Shown: positions 1 through 9,500 of the stretch, one piece after another
How positions within the stretch are numbered: the first letter of the stretch is position 1
Layout of the letters: each line of letters opens with the position of its first letter
Virus record (IMG/VR): IMGVR_UViG_3300030098_004595
Coordinates: 22,830-53,505 of that record
Strand: one strand, 5' to 3'
Source: a virus
DNA: 30,676 nt
Notes under the pieces: generated by a model
The model's database searches: none
The model's input: only the letters and a program-made list of their open reading frames with translations
Told to the model about the DNA's origin: nothing
Position numbers and translations under genes: made by a program

Positions 1-2162
1 CTATCAACTGCATTTACAGCTTCAATTAAATTAATCTTTAATCCATTTTGTTCTAATTGCCTGTATGCATCATCAATATATTCAGTCAATACATCAAAGT
101 CCATGCGTCTGCCATGAGTATAAGGCTTATTTTTTATTTTCCTACCTTTTGCATCTACATAATGACTAGCAAATGTTATATCTCCATCCTTATTGATGTA
201 TCTAGGTAAGGCTTCCATCATTAAGCCTCTTTCCATAGTAGCTTTTAATTGAGTAGCCTGATTAATTTTAGAATGATCAATTTCTTCTTTAGATTTTAAG
301 CCTACAGTTAAATCTATTTTATCTTCAATAACTTGTAGCTGATTTATCATCTCTTCTAATTCAAGCTTTTTATCAATGACTTGCTGTCCTACCGCTGATG
401 GATTATCTTGATGTTCATCTTGAATTGCTGCAATATCTCTTTCTTTTTCACTAATACGAACCTCTAATGCATCTCTATATTCCATGCTATTAATTAATAT
501 ATCTTTTATAGGATATCTGTAGGTAATATAATCTTCTACATGGTTATAATGATGATTCATGGATATTACTTTTCCATATTTATTAACATAGAAGTTCATA
601 TTTATATTATCAAATCCTAATACATCAGCAAGTATTTTATTTAAATCGTTCTTACTTTTTCTACTAAGCTCAGATAGACTGATTCCCTTTTTCTTTGCAG
701 CCTTATTTAAAGCAGTAGTTAAAAAAGCTTCTTGCTCTATTACTGTTTTTGTAATATCCCCATATATATTCCTCATAATGCGTCTAATTTCAGCGACCAT
801 CCTCCATTCTGAATCAGAAACATCAGATTGATCTTCTTTAAACTCATAGTCTTGATAGGTTTTAATAGTAAATGATTCACCGTCTTTATCAAGCCCACTC
901 ATTGGCTTAGTAAGTGTAGAATTATAATATCCCTCACGCATCATACCAATAGTCATTGAATCTTTTTTAGGGTCTGATGCAAATTCTTTATATGTAGGGG
1001 CTAATCTTGGTATAGAAAAGAAATCAAGCCATTGTTTAGCATTATATGTCTTCATTGGGTTCATTAAGCTATCATTTTTTATCTTAACTCCCTTAACAAC
1101 TTCTCCTGCTGGGATGTAAGGCACTTCATATGCATAATATATTTCTCTTCCACCAGCCATCACTTCTTTTATTGGGATAAAATAACTATTTCTTCCATCA
1201 ATTTCTATCTTTTGTATCTGCCCTCCTGCATTCCAGTTTTGCTTTATATTTCTTTCTAGTATTTCTTCATATTTCTTTTTATGTTGCAAATTTTCAAATC
1301 TATAGCCAGGCCTTTTATTATTTTTATCAAGATCCCAACCAACAACTCTCTTAGGGATTAGATACATCTCTTGTCTATCTAATTTTTTATGTACTGATTC
1401 AATTAAATCATCTATATTTTTATTACTGTTGTTAGCAAAATGCTTTAATCTTTCTAATGCAACAGATAAAGCAAGTTTATGTGGAGCAGCTTTAGAATAC
1501 ATATTATCAGTCATTGACCTAGCTTGTTCAGTAAATTTATATCCAGCTAAACTTACATCAGTTTCAAATAATAATGATGCTGGGTCTCTTAATTCAAAGA
1601 AAGCTCCATCTTCTAACTTTCTTTTTTGTGCATTAGCTTCTGCTTTCTTAAATGATTTGTCTAAAGTATTAGCTATAGATACTAAGGTATTAACATCTAG
1701 ATCTGTCAACCTATTGAATGGTAATGTAAATTGTCTTGATATCCACTCTTTAATTGTAGGGATTTGAGTATGAGGATTGACATCATATACATTATGCTCT
1801 GCATATCTTACAAGCCTATCCATTATAATCTTATTAATTTTCTTTAAAGTTCTTTGCTTTTTTTCAAAGTTTTTATAATCTCTGTCGTACTTAGATCTTT
1901 TATTTCCAAGTTCTAATATTTGTTTATCAACATCTGCTAGCTCCTGACTAGCTCCCTGTTTCTTTAAAATCCTTTTTTGATTACTTAACTCTTTTATTTT
2001 AGCTGTCATCTTTTTAGATGCACTTTTAAATGCTTCTTTACTAAATAAAGGTACACCAAAATTTGCCTGATAAACTGTTTCAAATGTATCAAGTAAATTA
2101 TTTATCTCAGATTCAGCAGCCTCTGTATTGACTTGTTGTGGTATATCGCATATTTCTTTCAT
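1..2162 (-). CDS. Giant internal virion/ejection-block protein, 3' end beyond window
   Basis: I translated this frame by hand from the ATG at 2162: it stays open for 720 codons to the window edge, so the C-terminus is missing. The start overlaps the stop of the upstream gene as TAATG, pointing to translational coupling. Residues about 45 to 115 are very rich in Lys, Glu and Gln and look like a coiled coil; a second charged helical stretch lies near residues 570 to 640. The rest is mixed charged sequence with no motif I recognise, no signal peptide and no obvious membrane span. It is the third giant gene in a row after two other ejection-block genes, so a role as an internal virion protein injected with the DNA, or as a partner of the polymerase-like protein upstream, is an inference from position only. 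Confidence 0.8.
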   Translation of the reverse strand, partial: MKEICDIPQQVNTEAAESEINNLLDTFETVYQANFGVPLFSKEAFKSASKKMTAKIKELSNQKRILKKQGASQELADVDKQILELGNKRSKYDRDYKNFEKKQRTLKKINKIIMDRLVRYAEHNVYDVNPHTQIPTIKEWISRQFTLPFNRLTDLDVNTLVSIANTLDKSFKKAEANAQKRKLEDGAFFELRDPASLLFETDVSLAGYKFTEQARSMTDNMYSKAAPHKLALSVALERLKHFANNSNKNIDDLIESVHKKLDRQEMYLIPKRVVGWDLDKNNKRPGYRFENLQHKKKYEEILERNIKQNWNAGGQIQKIEIDGRNSYFIPIKEVMAGGREIYYAYEVPYIPAGEVVKGVKIKNDSLMNPMKTYNAKQWLDFFSIPRLAPTYKEFASDPKKDSMTIGMMREGYYNSTLTKPMSGLDKDGESFTIKTYQDYEFKEDQSDVSDSEWRMVAEIRRIMRNIYGDITKTVIEQEAFLTTALNKAAKKKGISLSELSRKSKNDLNKILADVLGFDNINMNFYVNKYGKVISMNHHYNHVEDYITYRYPIKDILINSMEYRDALEVRISEKERDIAAIQDEHQDNPSAVGQQVIDKKLELEEMINQLQVIEDKIDLTVGLKSKEEIDHSKINQATQLKATMERGLMMEALPRYINKDGDITFASHYVDAKGRKIKNKPYTHGRRMDFDVLTEYIDDAYRQLEQNGLKINLIEAVNAVD

Positions 2163-5100
2163 TATTTACAAGCCTTTCTTGCTTCCTGTATTAATGCTGT
2201 AGTAGGATTCTTCTTCTTTCTTAAATCAGCCATAGATTTATAATCAACAGTTGTATCTTGGTGATATTTTCCTGCTTGATCTGCATAATATATTAAATAT
2301 TCATTATCAAATACAATAGGATCAGGTAGATATTTAATATTTGCCCTGCCTTTAAACCCATAGAGCATATTAAATGTAAATACTTTACGAACCTGTTCAC
2401 CAGCATCATTAAGCTCGTTGTTATACTTATCTAACAGTTCATAAAGATCTTCATCAAACCTTGCTTGCTTATTAATAATATGTTTTTCTTTTACTTCTTC
2501 ATTTGTTGTTTCTTCTACGTTTTGCCCTTCATGCTCTTCATTTTTAGGATAAAATTCGTCAGCAAATCTATCAGCAATATCTTGACCTATCTCTAAATCA
2601 TCTGCATCTATTTTTCCATCTTTAATGTCTTGTGCTATATATCTAGCTAAATCTCTTCTTGCAAGAAAATGAGACATATCTTCTCTTTTTTCGTTATATA
2701 CTAATGGAGCTTCTACTTTATCTTGAGGAGTAAATGAATCTTTAAATTTATCTGCCATTCTTAATAAAAATTCTTCAGTAGGAGTACTTTCATTTATTAC
2801 TTCAATATCTTTAATGCTTAATGCAGATTGCTTATATGAACCATCAGTTTGTTTTAACTGTATAGCATTAGTTATTCTTACACCTTCTTGAATTACTTTC
2901 TTTAAAGCTTCAGGAGATGCATCTTTTCTAGATCTTACCCCATCTAATGCATGCATAAATAATTTAAAACTCATTCTATCTCTTGAATTTGGAGTTTGAG
3001 CTTTCTTTAATGCAGAGAATTTATAATTTTTAATTAGACCAGGGCTATTTTTAGTACCAGTTATCATTTTATAATGATGCTTAGTTAGTTTTCCTTCAAC
3101 ATGGAACATTCTATCTAAGTACCATTCATACTTAACAGCTCCCCATTTAGCAGTAAGCATCCCAGACTTGGTTATATCTACTGCTGCATTTGCAATCAAT
3201 AAAAACTCATGCTCTGCAGTAGTCTCTAAATATTTATCTCCTAAGCCAGCATTCCAATCTACCCACTTTCTAGTTTCACTATCATAACCAACCAATCTTG
3301 CATTGTCTGGAATATCATATTTAGTTATATCATCATTCAATGGAGCATAATTCATAATAACTTTATCAGTCATTTTCTTTGGAGTAATTGTTACTCCATC
3401 ATTAAATTCAATCTTTCCAAACTTTTTAGATATGATTGAAGCCATATTTTTTAGGTTTGTTGCAAGGCCTTGACTGTTGCTGCCATACATCAATGTCATA
3501 ATAGATCTACGTAATTCTATGGGGTTTGCAAAGCTAAATGTATCGGGCTTTTTAAATATACCAATATCTGCATTTACTGATTTACGCTCTTTATACCAAT
3601 TAGTTTGCTGGAATGATTGTATAATTTTTAAATCTTCATTTTTTATAACAATAACAGATGCTTTATCATAATCGTTATCTCCAACCAATCTAATTGCTGT
3701 ATCATTAATATGGTGATATATTGCATTACCTTCATTTTTTGTAAATTCCTGTATCATTCTTGGTTCTAAGCCAACAATCTGCAATAATGGAAATCTATAA
3801 GTTAGTACAGCTACATTATTTTCTTCGAGCCAGTAATTTACAGCATCAACCTTATCTTCATAAGGCAACTCATTAAAATCTTTTTTACCTTGATCATCAA
3901 ATGTTTCAAGCATTTTATCTACAGTATCATTAAAGATAGTTGCATTGTCAGCAGACAGTATTACCTTACCTTCTTCTACTTTTCTACCGGGCTTCATTAC
4001 ATATGTTGAACCTTTATAGCCACCATCCATTAAACTATTTAGTTTAGCTGGTGTAGTACGCCCCTGCAGGACACCTTTTACAACTAGCATATTCATAATC
4101 ATTGGTCTTAACATAGTTAAATTATTAGCAAGATGAATACCTTTACCTTTAGTAATACCTAAGAATGTACGTAATGCTAATTTAGCTTCGGCTCTATCGC
4201 TAAAGTTATATTTAACTATTTCCCATAATACTTTAGGATCTTTAGTTGCATTCATCAAAAGATTACTATACCTATCTGCTTGCTCAAATAGTATATTAGA
4301 TAAAGTTTCTTGATACTTTTTAAAGTCAGCTGCAACAGTTTTGTCTTTAATGTCAAAGTTTAAGTTTTCTAGTATTTGACCGAAGCCAGATGTACTATCA
4401 GATGATTTAGGCCTTGGAGTAATTATAACCTGCCTTGAAGACTCTTGTAATCTAAACTTGCCAAACACTCTATTCTTTTTACGTATATCATATACTCCAG
4501 TAGTAGTTTTAACTGCATCTAGGTCAGAAATTTGATGTATGTAATTTCCATCACCATCTTTAATACGAAGTTTCCCCATCTCTTTTATCATCTTAACTAT
4601 AACAGTTCCATCTTTTTTTCTTATTTCTAGTCCGGGAATACCTACAAACTCAGCATGCTTCTTCTCAATTGTACCCGCAAATGTGCCATCGTCATTTCTG
4701 GTATGCTCATGCCAAACAGTTTTTATTTCTTTAATATTCCCCTCATCATCATAAATTTTATAGACTCCAATTCTCTGACCAGTTTCGTCTAAATATTCTT
4801 CACTAACAAATGATGCTCCATCAAATATATTAACTTTTCCCTTAATACCAGGGACATCTGCTAAGTGTTCATATCTCTCACCATCTAAATAATATTCTAC
4901 TCTATCTTGGTCATAAATAATATGCTCTGATGGACCCATACCAGTAGTAACAATGCCATCACTTAAAGGAATTTTAATCCTATCCATAATTTCTAATGCA
5001 CTGCCATCCTTTATTGTCATAAAGTTATCACCTCTGACTGCTTGCATCCATTCATATGCAGCAATTCTTCCAGCAAAATGTATATAATCTGGAACTTTTA

Positions 5101-6577
5101 TATTGCCTACCTGATTTGTTGCAGCATTGTCAGCATTTTCTATATAAATTTTTTCTTGCCCTGGATTTAAATTGCCTTTTTTTAATTCTTCTTTAAAATA
5201 TAATTCTAACCGTGAAATCATAAATGGCTTTAAAGCTTTTTGTAAATCTTCAAATTGTGCTTCTTTCCCAGCTAACTCTAATTGCTCCTCTTTTTTAATT
5301 TCTCTTGAGACTCTTTTCCTTTTAATATTATCAGTCTTTTTTTCTAATTGCTTTAAAAGAGATGCCATTGTCCTAGGATATGATTCTACATATTCAATCA
5401 ATTCAGCAGAAAAGTTTAAAGCTTTCATATACTTAATAACTGCATCTTTAGGGAGTATAAAGTTAAAGATTTGAGGATTAATAAATGTGCTTATTAATCT
5501 ACCATTGTCCCCAGGTCTCATGCCAACAAGCACAGCAGGTGCATCTTTTTTGTTGAACTTTAAATTAGCTAGTTTATATTCTAATAGCTCTAAATCTTTT
5601 TGCTTAAACTCAGAAGTATCTTCAAACATTGACCAGCTATCATCTTTTTTATGTGCTACTAATTTCCCAGAGTTTTTTAAATTAATAAATAGAGTGTAGG
5701 ACTCGACAGACTTCCCTCTAATTTTATTTTTTAAACTATCAATGAAACTTTTCCCAACAGTAGACGGTTGTTCTTTTTTATCTTTTAGGCTAATTTGAGG
5801 GTTAAGAACTAACCTTTTATCATTAGCAGGAAGTATAGCATCTCTAACACTTTCAACAGAATCAATAACAGCACTTCCATCTAAGTTGGTATAAATTAAT
5901 TCTTTTACAGCTGTAAATTTTTGACTATTTAATTCATTGTGAGTATTATAAAAAACAGTTATTAGTCTTTTACGTGCTTCTAAATTTTTATTATAATTTG
6001 GACTTCTTGTATCTAAGCCACTATCATGAATTAATGGGTCTAAAAATTGATCATATACCCAATCATAAAAATCATTTGAGTCATTAAATATACTAGCTGC
6101 ATCAAATAATTTAGCTCTTTCTTCTGGCTTTAATTTTCTTCCAATAGCAGTATTGAATGCTACTTCAAATGGGTCCATCCCAGACTCGGTTACATTATAA
6201 CCGCCCGGTCTTAATACTTGATCATCACTATCAAAATCTGTATCTTCATCTCTTCCAGATTCATTAAGGGATTCACTTTTAGATCCACCGTCAGATACAA
6301 TAGAATTTTTTAATGGAGAAGATGCATATGCTAAATCAACTACTTCACCAGAATCAAACAATAAACCTAAGTCAATACCTTTTATCTCAAGAATTGCTTC
6401 AGTAAATATATCAATCATATCAGGACGCTCTTGAGCAATTGTATTATATAATATCTTTGCTACTTTACTCTTGTCATCATTTGGGAATTTATCTATGTAT
6501 TCTCTTATAATAGCTTCCATTCGTGAAGCAACTGATCCAATATTATTTAAATTTGGGCATGTAGAAAATCTAGCCAT
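2162..6577 (-). CDS. Candidate virion-packaged RNA polymerase (multi-subunit-type, single chain)
   Basis: 1471 residues, starting with ATG after an AGGAGA site that overlaps the preceding TAG. Residues 921-971 resemble the catalytic double-psi barrel of RNA polymerase beta-prime: NVAVLTYRFP (R928, P930), G936, then G-D967-N-D969-Y-D971, giving the Asp-x-Asp-x-Asp metal triad 39 residues after the Arg (35 in E. coli, R425 to D460). Residues 1027-1045 resemble the F-loop (M..MYGS, then N1041, M1045), and 1131-1144 the bridge helix (AAVDITKSGMLTAK, compare SGYLTRR). A possible beta-like barrel lies at 833-862 with K845 and K855-G. No trigger loop was recognised. The N-terminal 450 residues are helical and charged, with a basic cluster KRKR near 419. 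The usual Gly of DFDGD is Tyr here. Expected role: early transcription after ejection into the host, as in phages that package their polymerase. Alternative: a structural ejection protein with chance motifs. Confidence 0.65.
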   Translation of the reverse strand: MARFSTCPNLNNIGSVASRMEAIIREYIDKFPNDDKSKVAKILYNTIAQERPDMIDIFTEAILEIKGIDLGLLFDSGEVVDLAYASSPLKNSIVSDGGSKSESLNESGRDEDTDFDSDDQVLRPGGYNVTESGMDPFEVAFNTAIGRKLKPEERAKLFDAASIFNDSNDFYDWVYDQFLDPLIHDSGLDTRSPNYNKNLEARKRLITVFYNTHNELNSQKFTAVKELIYTNLDGSAVIDSVESVRDAILPANDKRLVLNPQISLKDKKEQPSTVGKSFIDSLKNKIRGKSVESYTLFINLKNSGKLVAHKKDDSWSMFEDTSEFKQKDLELLEYKLANLKFNKKDAPAVLVGMRPGDNGRLISTFINPQIFNFILPKDAVIKYMKALNFSAELIEYVESYPRTMASLLKQLEKKTDNIKRKRVSREIKKEEQLELAGKEAQFEDLQKALKPFMISRLELYFKEELKKGNLNPGQEKIYIENADNAATNQVGNIKVPDYIHFAGRIAAYEWMQAVRGDNFMTIKDGSALEIMDRIKIPLSDGIVTTGMGPSEHIIYDQDRVEYYLDGERYEHLADVPGIKGKVNIFDGASFVSEEYLDETGQRIGVYKIYDDEGNIKEIKTVWHEHTRNDDGTFAGTIEKKHAEFVGIPGLEIRKKDGTVIVKMIKEMGKLRIKDGDGNYIHQISDLDAVKTTTGVYDIRKKNRVFGKFRLQESSRQVIITPRPKSSDSTSGFGQILENLNFDIKDKTVAADFKKYQETLSNILFEQADRYSNLLMNATKDPKVLWEIVKYNFSDRAEAKLALRTFLGITKGKGIHLANNLTMLRPMIMNMLVVKGVLQGRTTPAKLNSLMDGGYKGSTYVMKPGRKVEEGKVILSADNATIFNDTVDKMLETFDDQGKKDFNELPYEDKVDAVNYWLEENNVAVLTYRFPLLQIVGLEPRMIQEFTKNEGNAIYHHINDTAIRLVGDNDYDKASVIVIKNEDLKIIQSFQQTNWYKERKSVNADIGIFKKPDTFSFANPIELRRSIMTLMYGSNSQGLATNLKNMASIISKKFGKIEFNDGVTITPKKMTDKVIMNYAPLNDDITKYDIPDNARLVGYDSETRKWVDWNAGLGDKYLETTAEHEFLLIANAAVDITKSGMLTAKWGAVKYEWYLDRMFHVEGKLTKHHYKMITGTKNSPGLIKNYKFSALKKAQTPNSRDRMSFKLFMHALDGVRSRKDASPEALKKVIQEGVRITNAIQLKQTDGSYKQSALSIKDIEVINESTPTEEFLLRMADKFKDSFTPQDKVEAPLVYNEKREDMSHFLARRDLARYIAQDIKDGKIDADDLEIGQDIADRFADEFYPKNEEHEGQNVEETTNEEVKEKHIINKQARFDEDLYELLDKYNNELNDAGEQVRKVFTFNMLYGFKGRANIKYLPDPIVFDNEYLIYYADQAGKYHQDTTVDYKSMADLRKKKNPTTALIQEARKACK

Positions 6578-6585
6578 TTACTCTC

Positions 6586-9500
6586 CTATAGACAAAAGTC
6601 TTCATCAATTTCTTTATTAATATTATCAGCTTCATTTTTAATATCTTGGGCTTGAGTTTCTTCAGATTTAATAATCTTAGATACAATACCTGATATTTCC
6701 TGAGTTTCTTCATTAACCTCTTTTATTGCTTGTACAATAGCATCAGTAGATATAGTAGGTGCTTTTCTTTGTTCTATTAATTCTCCCCCTAGTTGATATA
6801 ACTCTGCTTCTGCTTGACCTTGCAATGCAAGTACTGGAGAATTTTTCTTTTCATTTATTGCTAGCAATCTATCTTTTTGCTCTTCAGTTAATAAAACTTT
6901 CTCTCCATCTACTATAGCATGGGCTTCTTTCCTAGATTTAGCAGGAGGGAATTGAACCCTATTAGGTATATCTAAATATGCTTCCCCTTTAAGATCTTCT
7001 TGCTTATCAAAAATCAAATCAAATCCAGCTTTTTTTAATTTTGGATTAAATGTTTCTTTAAGTGCATTAACACCTTGAGTTAATAATTCTATATATTCAT
7101 CAAGTAATTTTTGATCTTTCTTTGATAAATTAGCCTTCCATTTATCTGTATTATTATCCCAAAAATTAGATACAACTTTCATTAATTCTTCAAATCTAGC
7201 CTGAGAAGCTAGTAAAGGCTTTAAGCCAGGCAATCCCTTGATAGTCTCAGTGTTTATTTTTTGAAGTACTGAACCAATCCCGCCAAGTGAGTATTCTCCA
7301 GCTAAACTATTATAAGTATTTTTCCATTTAGCCAGCTTTAAATTATCTCCAGGAAAATCTATCCATTGAAAAGTCTTCCCTAATTTATCTACAGCATCAT
7401 ATTTCGCTTGAGAAGGATTATCTTTACTAACTGGAGTATCTAGTTGTACTTGTTCTTCAAGCTTTTGTCTTTCAACTTTAGCGGCACTTAATTCTCTTTC
7501 AGCAAGTTCTACTTTCTTAATTGTTTCCTTTTGAAAAGGTTCTGGCATAAAGCCTTCTGTTGAAGTTTGTGTAGCAAGCTCTTTCTTAGCCTTTGCAACT
7601 TTTTCTTTTGCCTTTTTTTCTTTAGCAATAACCTTTTTATACTTAGGGTTCTTATCAAGCTTATCTTGCATGATTTCAAGTCTTGTTTTTTGAACTGGAT
7701 CTTTTTGTTTAGATAGCCATTCTTCAGTTGATTTAATCTGAGCATCAATAGCTTCTATTTCTTTACCTTTTGTTATAGCTTCTTTAATTATAATATTTCC
7801 ATCTAAAGTTTTAGCTTCACGTTTTCCATATTTCTTTTTTTGTAGCTTTAATACTTTTAAATCTGCTTCTTCATTTGCTATTTTTGTAATATCTACATAA
7901 TCTTGTGTTGCAGTTCCATCTTCAAGCCCATCAAGAGCATCAAGATAAATCTTACGAGCAGCACTTGCTTCTTTTTTAGCTTTCTTAATATCTTTATTAA
8001 GCTGTCTATTTTGGTCTACAGTTAGTACGCCTTCTGCAGCAGTTTCTTTTTTAGTTGGAGCTTTTGTAGGCTTTGCTGTCTCTTTTTCTTTTCTACCTAG
8101 TTTTAATGCAGCTATTCTAGCTTTAACATCTGGTATTTCATCTTTAGTAATTTCATCTGACTCTAAATACTTTTCACTTCTTGCTATAGCTTTATCTATT
8201 GCTTCTATAGTCTTTGGTATTCTAAATTTTTTAGGGCCTACTTCTTCAAATACTCCAGGTGCAACCTCTTTATACTCTGGTTTCTTTTCTTCTACTACAG
8301 GAGGAGCTTCTTTAACCTCACGCTTAGGCTTATCTTTCTTTGATTGCTCTTTCTTTAAGGTAGAAATTGTTTGACCTTTAAATTCCTGTGAAAATTGATC
8401 AGCAAATAACATTAATGTACCAGATACATGTTCTATAACAGCCTCTCTTTTAGAGCGTATCTCATCCGGTTTAAATTCTAGACCTAATGTTTTAGATAGT
8501 TTGTTAAGGGTAGTATTATTTGCTTTGCCTTTACCGCTCCTAAGCCTATCATACAACCATTGCTCTCCATTCTTTAAATACCCAAGCATTAATGCCGCTT
8601 GTAGTTGAGCAGGTTGAAGATTCTTTTTATTTATATTACCTAAATCTACACCTTTAGCAAGAGTTTGCAGTTGACCAAGACCATTATCTTCATCTACTTT
8701 ACTGTCTATTTTGCTTTGGAATTTATCATCAAGCTTTTTCTCAAGCTGTATATCAAGCTTTTCTGATAGCATTTCTTCATATCTATTTTCTGCTACTGCA
8801 TCTAATACATCATCAGTGCTAAATTCACCAATAGTACGCTTAATATCTTCAAGCTTTTTAGCATTCTTTGTGCCTTTAACTTTTTCATGTGCTTCTATAG
8901 ATTTAGATTTAGTAAGATAGTTTGCAACTTCTCTTTCAAGTGCTTTTACAGTATTGTCCTCTAGCCCCAACTGTTTAAATATATTTGCATTACCTGATTG
9001 ACTGACTATATCATATGCTTTTCTTCCTATATCACTATCATACTTAGCACCTTTGATAATTAGTTTCTGAACATTATTTGGATTCTTACCAAATGCTTTT
9101 TCATATTCAGTATTCGCTTTTATTTCACTAAGTTCTAATTGGCCTGCTAATAAATTAGCATAATCTTCTATAGTATTAAATTCTCTATTAATTGCTATGT
9201 TAGCATTTGAATCGCCTTCATCATTAATATCTTCATAGTCATATACTTCTCTATTAGACAAATCAGATCTAAACTGTTCAGCCATTTTAACGGCTTCAGC
9301 TTCAGTACCAGCATTATAAACATAATAAGGAAGGTCATCTTTTATTAATGTAATTACAGAGCCATCTTGGTCAATGCTAAAGCCCGCTCTAGTTCCATCT
9401 TTTCTTTTTTCTGCATGAAATGCAGCTTTATATTGCTTCCATGCTCTAGCAGGCCTTCTGCCAATTGCAGGCACACCAGGTATAATACTTCCTGACATTC

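Noticed and set aside
3443-3520. RRSIMTLMYGS in the 1471-residue protein resembles motif B of T7-type single-subunit RNA polymerase (KRSVMTLAYGS).
   Set aside because: The essential Lys is Arg and the upstream Arg position is Pro. I find no DGxxSGxQ motif A before it and no HDS motif C after it, while the flanking blocks fit multi-subunit-type polymerase better.
4653-4740. WHEHTRND in the 1471-residue protein as a zinc-protease HExxH motif.
   Set aside because: The spacing is wrong (H-E-H-T-R) and there is no downstream Glu/His ligand pattern.
7509-7748. Lys/Leu-rich 79-residue frame on the minus strand.
   Set aside because: It is an out-of-frame shadow inside the coiled-coil part of the 1456-residue gene.
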